From: KBS-96 sp964247975
GTDB lineage: Bacteria > Acidobacteriota > Terriglobia > Bryobacterales > Bryobacteraceae
Length of the DNA stretch: 64,000 nucleotides
Assembly (NCBI GenBank): GCA_964247975.1
Contig: CAXTWH010000023.1
Span: 16,843-80,842 of the forward strand
Reading direction: 5' to 3'
Both the position numbers and the translations under genes were made by a program. The notes under the pieces were generated by a model that worked only from the letters and a program-made list of their open reading frames with translations, was not told the DNA's origin and searched no databases. Positions 60,960 through 64,000 of this stretch are shown one piece after another (within the stretch, counting starts at the first letter, position 1; the number at the start of each line of letters is the position of its first letter).

Positions 60960-61046
60960 CCACACCCATTTACAACTCCCAAAAACTCGGCTACTATCTA
61001 ACAAAACCATCGACTTCGGAGGAAGTGTGGCTAAACTGCCCCTTTT
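60960..61046 (+). repeat. Right copy of the imperfect ~85-bp direct repeat
   Basis: Covers the ribosome-binding site and first codons of the cytochrome/monooxygenase gene. The identical 21-bp core is at 60994-61014. This copy is probably the original, because it leads into an intact gene. Confidence 0.85.
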
Positions 61047-62343
61047 CTTTATTCTGGCCGCGATTGCCTTCGTTTCCGGGCAAGCGGCTACCGTTCCCAC
61101 CTTCAACAAAGAGGTTGCACCTATCTTGCAGGATCACTGCCAGAACTGCCACCGCGCCGGTGAAGTGGGGCCGATGTCGCTGATGACTTATAAGGAAGCG
61201 CGGCCTTTTGCGGCAGCCATTAAGGATGCTGTGACGCTGCGCAAGATGCCGCCCTGGTTTGCCGATCCGCATTATGGAAAATTTGCGAACGATCGCTCCT
61301 TGTCGCAGCACGATATCGACACCCTCGTTGCTTGGGCCAAGAACGGAGCGCCCGAAGGCGATCCAAAAGACCTGCCTCCCGCTCGCCAATTCCTGGAAGG
61401 CTGGAACATCCGGAAGCCGGATGTGGTGCTCACCATGCCTGCCGCCTACCAAGTTCCTGCCAACGGCACCATTGACTACCAATACATCCTCGTACCAGGA
61501 GATTTCAAAAAAGACACCTGGGTGCAGATGGCGGAAGTGCGACCGGGAAACCGCGCTGTGGTCCATCATGTGATCGCGTTTGTGCGGCCTTCCGGCTCCA
61601 AATGGCTTTCCGGCATAAAACCGGGAATTCCGTATGTTCCGCAAACCCAGGAAGAATCGGATATGAGCGGCGCGCAGTTTCTGGTAGGCTATGCTCCCGG
61701 ATTGCCTGCCACGATGCTGCCGGATGGCCGGGCAAAGTTGGTTTCCGCCGGTTCCGACATTATTTTCCAGATGCATTACACCACAAACGGAAAAGCCGGG
61801 GTGGATCAGACAAAAATCGGTTTAAGCTTTGCCAATACACCGGTGAAAGAGCGTGTGTTGACGCTCGATGCCACCAATCCTGAATTTGCTATTCCTCCGG
61901 GCGATCCCAATTACCAGGTGGAATCGGAATTTGAGTTCGGCCAAGCCACCAAGATTATTGACTTTATCCCGCACATGCATCTGCGCGGGAAGGACTTCCA
62001 ATACAAAGCCACTTATCCGACTGGCGAATCGCAGGTTCTGTTGCAGGTTCCGCATTATAGTTTTAGCTGGCAATTGACCTACGTGACGGCTCAGGACTTG
62101 TTGATTCCCAAAGGCACCAAGCTGCACTGCACAGCCCACTTTGATAACTCGAAAAATAACCCGAGCAACCCGGATGCAAGCAAAGAAGTGAAATGGGGCG
62201 ACCAAAGCTGGGACGAGATGATGATCGGCTTCTTTGACGTGGCCTTTGATAAGAACATGGACCCCAAGGAACTGTTTGTGGAACATCCGTCGGAGCCTGC
62301 TAAAACAGCGGCCATGCCGAAACCGGCAAACAGCGCGCTTTAA
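61027..62343 (+). CDS. Exported cytochrome c / copper type II ascorbate-dependent monooxygenase-like protein
   Basis: A 438-residue protein. The start is GTG at 61027 with GGAGGA just upstream and a signal peptide (KLPLFFILAAIAFVSGQA) beginning at once; a longer frame to 60919 is not supported. The N-terminal cytochrome c-like domain has CQNCH (Cys38, Cys41, His42) with a later Met-rich LRKMPPWFAD. The C-terminal part has the copper-ligand pattern of PHM-like monooxygenases: VVHHVIAF, FQMHYTT and FIPHMHLRGKDF. Such fusions are common in Acidobacteriota and Planctomycetota, probably oxidising a small extracytoplasmic substrate with electrons through the haem. The substrate is unknown. Confidence 0.9.
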   Translation: MAKLPLFFILAAIAFVSGQAATVPTFNKEVAPILQDHCQNCHRAGEVGPMSLMTYKEARPFAAAIKDAVTLRKMPPWFADPHYGKFANDRSLSQHDIDTLVAWAKNGAPEGDPKDLPPARQFLEGWNIRKPDVVLTMPAAYQVPANGTIDYQYILVPGDFKKDTWVQMAEVRPGNRAVVHHVIAFVRPSGSKWLSGIKPGIPYVPQTQEESDMSGAQFLVGYAPGLPATMLPDGRAKLVSAGSDIIFQMHYTTNGKAGVDQTKIGLSFANTPVKERVLTLDATNPEFAIPPGDPNYQVESEFEFGQATKIIDFIPHMHLRGKDFQYKATYPTGESQVLLQVPHYSFSWQLTYVTAQDLLIPKGTKLHCTAHFDNSKNNPSNPDASKEVKWGDQSWDEMMIGFFDVAFDKNMDPKELFVEHPSEPAKTAAMPKPANSAL

Positions 62344-62344
62344 C

Positions 62345-63328
62345 TTAGGAATGCCCCAGAATCGGGTGCGGACGATACGGCTCTTCGAGCAGTTTCATTT
62401 CTTCTTCGCTTAATTCAATGTCGAGCGCCTTAATCGCATCTTCCAAGTGATGCATTTTACTGGCGCCGATAATGGGCGCAGTCACTTCCGGTTTGTTCAG
62501 GAGCCAAGCCAATGCCACCTGCGCGTTTGAATCACCTCGTTCCTTCGCCACAGTGGTTAGCCGCTCCACTACCGCAAAATCCGAATCCTGGTAGTACAAC
62601 TGCTGCGCGTAATTGTCCGTTTTGGCGCGCACGGTTTCACCGAACTGTTCCTTGGTGCGATTTCCCGCCAGAAATCCGCGAGCTAAGGGGCTCCAGGGAA
62701 TAATCCCGATTCCTTCTTCCTGGCAGAGCGGAATCATTTCCCGTTCTTCTTCGCGGTACAGCAGGTTGTAGTGGTTCTGCATGGAAACAAATCTGGTTGC
62801 GCCAAGCTGGTCAGCCAGATAAAGCATTTTGGCGAACTGCCAGGCATGCATGGAGGATGCGCCGATGTATAAAGCTTTGCCGGCCTGCACAACCCGGTCC
62901 AGCGCTTCAAGCGTTTCATCAATCGGAGTATCGTAATCGAAGCGATGAATCTGGTACAAATCAACGTAATCCGTTTGCAGGCGTTTCAGGCTGTCGTCAA
63001 CAGCGTGCATAATGTGCTTGCGCGACAATCCTTTCTGGTTCGGATCATCGCCCATCGGATTGAACACTTTTGTTGCAATCACCAGCCGGTCGCGGGAAGG
63101 GCCGAAGTCTTTCAGGGCGCGGCCTACCACTTCTTCGCTTTTTCCCACCGAATACATATCCGCTGTGTCGAAGAAGTTAATTCCCATTTCCAACGCTCTT
63201 TGCAGGAACGGGCGGCTTTCTTCCTCTTCCAACACCCATTCGCGCCATTGTTTGGAGCCGTATGTCATAGTTCCCAAACAAATGCGGGAAACTTTTAAAC
63301 CGGTGGTGCCTAAATTGGTGTATTGCAT
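62345..63328 (-). CDS. Aldo/keto reductase
   Basis: A cytoplasmic oxidoreductase of 327 residues: MQYTNLGTTGLKVSRICLGTM start, DTADMYSVG (Asp/Tyr), VIATKVF (Lys), YQIHRFD (His) and the NADPH-binding IIGASKMHHL. The ATG at 63328 is the family's normal beginning; the frame extends to 63514, but that part has no homology and crosses into tRNA-Tyr. It reduces carbonyls with NADPH, and similar proteins are annotated as YajO/Tas-like reductases. It is convergent with the monooxygenase gene, with one base between the stops. Confidence 0.93.
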   Translation of the reverse strand: MQYTNLGTTGLKVSRICLGTMTYGSKQWREWVLEEEESRPFLQRALEMGINFFDTADMYSVGKSEEVVGRALKDFGPSRDRLVIATKVFNPMGDDPNQKGLSRKHIMHAVDDSLKRLQTDYVDLYQIHRFDYDTPIDETLEALDRVVQAGKALYIGASSMHAWQFAKMLYLADQLGATRFVSMQNHYNLLYREEEREMIPLCQEEGIGIIPWSPLARGFLAGNRTKEQFGETVRAKTDNYAQQLYYQDSDFAVVERLTTVAKERGDSNAQVALAWLLNKPEVTAPIIGASKMHHLEDAIKALDIELSEEEMKLLEEPYRPHPILGHS

Positions 63329-63486
63329 TGAGTTTTGAACAGATCCTTTGGCGATTAGAGGCGCAAAAGGGCGCATTCTCAACCTGGCAAAGTTGCCCTG
63401 CCACCGGAACCCGGCCCGTATGTTATTCTCACGAAGTAAGCCCTTCTGCGCTTCACCAAGGATCGTTATCTTTGGTTTCGGAACCT

Positions 63487-63575
63487 GGACAGGTGGGTGA
63501 GTGGTTAAAGCCAACAGACTGTAAATCTGTCAGCCCTTGCGGCTTACGAAGGTTCGAATCCTTCCCTGTCCACCA
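63487..63575 (+). tRNA. tRNA-Tyr (anticodon GTA)
   Basis: Class II tRNA of 89 nt including an encoded CCA. The acceptor stem GGACAGG pairs with CCTGTCC. The anticodon loop is CTGTAAA inside stem CAGA/TCTG, with a long variable arm (GCCCTTGCGGC) and T-loop GGTTCGAATCC. It lies 26 bp upstream of tRNA-Thr. Confidence 0.97.
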
Positions 63576-63601
63576 GCATCTAGCGTAGAGGGTTTGAAAA
63601 G

Positions 63602-63677
63602 GCCGCTATAGCTCAGTTGGTAGAGCGCCACCTTGGTAAGGTGGAGGTCTCGGGTTCAAATCCCGATGGCGGCTCCA
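63602..63677 (+). tRNA. tRNA-Thr (anticodon GGT)
   Basis: 76-nt tRNA with encoded CCA. The acceptor GCCGCTA pairs with TGGCGGC (one G-T pair); the anticodon stem CCACC/GGTGG has loop TTGGTAA, and the T-arm is TCGGGTTCAAATCCCGA. Together with tRNA-Tyr and tuf this is the familiar tRNA-tufB arrangement, without tRNA-Gly between them. Confidence 0.97.
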
Positions 63678-63945
63678 TTCTAAATCCAACTAGGAAAACT
63701 CTTCTTCTTTGCTCCTGCTTTTTGAATGGTAAGCGCCGCTTCTGGTACGAGTGCCAGTAGCCATGTTATTATCCTGAATGAGCGGGAGATAGGTGGCATA
63801 CGCTTCCACTCGCCGAGGATCGCCTATCCGGGTTGCAATTGAATGCTGGATGCAGGCGAACATCAACCAAAAGTTCAGCAGGTAAATAAGGTTTGTCCCT
63901 CTTCTGGGGCGAAGCGACGTCCACAAGGGAACACAAGAGAATCAT

Positions 63946-64000
<55 letters not shown>

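Noticed and set aside
63690..63926. 78-codon minus-strand frame between tRNA-Thr and tuf
   Set aside because: No homology, no Shine-Dalgarno, and it lies in the leader of tuf on the opposite strand.

Overview
The window looks like a stretch of Acidobacteriota chromosome, most likely from the Bryobacteraceae/Solibacter side of the phylum. This is inferred from gene content only. The signs are two very large TonB-dependent receptors with an N-terminal carboxypeptidase-regulatory (Oar-like) domain, a DUF1549/DUF1553 cytochrome next to a Tat-exported DUF1501 protein, several exported Tat or Sec enzymes of sugar-acid chemistry, PQQ-like and YncE-like beta-propellers, and a PEP-CTERM-like tail. Base composition looks to be in the mid-50s % GC by eye, with AT-richer patches around 17.6 kb, 26 kb and 57.9-59.6 kb.

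Layout. 0-5 kb: the 5' part of a membrane pyrophosphatase of the divergent H+-PPase type, and a GAF-PAS-PAS-PAS hybrid histidine kinase. 5-8.2 kb: a fused ManNAc-6-P epimerase/ROK kinase divergent from an MFS carrier. 8.5-16 kb: a phosphodiesterase lipoprotein and TonB-dependent receptor in tandem, then a secreted beta-propeller ending in four ~95-residue repeats. 16-17.7 kb: a Tat aldo/keto reductase and a hicA-hicB-zinc-protein cassette behind a perfect AT-rich palindrome. 17.7-22.8 kb: a glucarate/galactarate catabolic locus (garD, kdgD, gudD and a divergent MFS carrier). 22.8-29.3 kb: a YncE/phosphoesterase protein and a second TonB-dependent receptor. 29.4-36.8 kb: a PEP-CTERM-like protein, a secreted HD-type hydrolase candidate, two gene remnants, the DUF1501/DUF1553 pair and an MBL-fold hydrolase. 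36.8-47.2 kb: a polysaccharide-type ABC exporter, truncated haemoglobin, response regulator, aminotransferase, polyphosphate glucokinase-like kinase, MsrA, HAD, LON-domain protein, shikimate kinase, glycerate kinase, ExeA-like ATPase and Nudix hydrolase. 47.2-54.1 kb: an IS5-like transposase remnant, then a tightly overlapping operon of three HlyD-type adaptors, a MacB-type permease and a TolC-type channel, with no ATPase. 54.2-57.6 kb: alcohol dehydrogenase, an exported enolase-superfamily dehydratase and an exported RraA-like protein. 57.7-61 kb: an accessory patch with an RHH regulator, an unrecognised two-gene operon and a decayed AAA ATPase between imperfect direct repeats. 61-64 kb: a cytochrome c/copper monooxygenase-like protein, aldo/keto reductase, tRNA-Tyr, tRNA-Thr and the start of tuf.

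The strongest candidates for something undescribed are: (i) the RHH regulator facing an unrecognised operon (small membrane protein plus 321-residue coiled-coil protein), with GTAC palindromes between them; (ii) the triple-adaptor, ATPase-less MacB/TolC operon; (iii) the exported HD-like hydrolase; (iv) the hicAB cassette whose antitoxin lacks a DNA-binding domain but which carries a third, zinc-finger-like gene and a 13-bp-arm palindrome; and (v) an AAA ATPase with two in-frame nonsense codons, inserted between two copies of the 5' end of the downstream gene. Decay is visible in several places: the ATPase, a transposase tail, a DUF433 fragment and a probable carbon-nitrogen hydrolase fragment. 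No CRISPR array or intact insertion sequence was seen.
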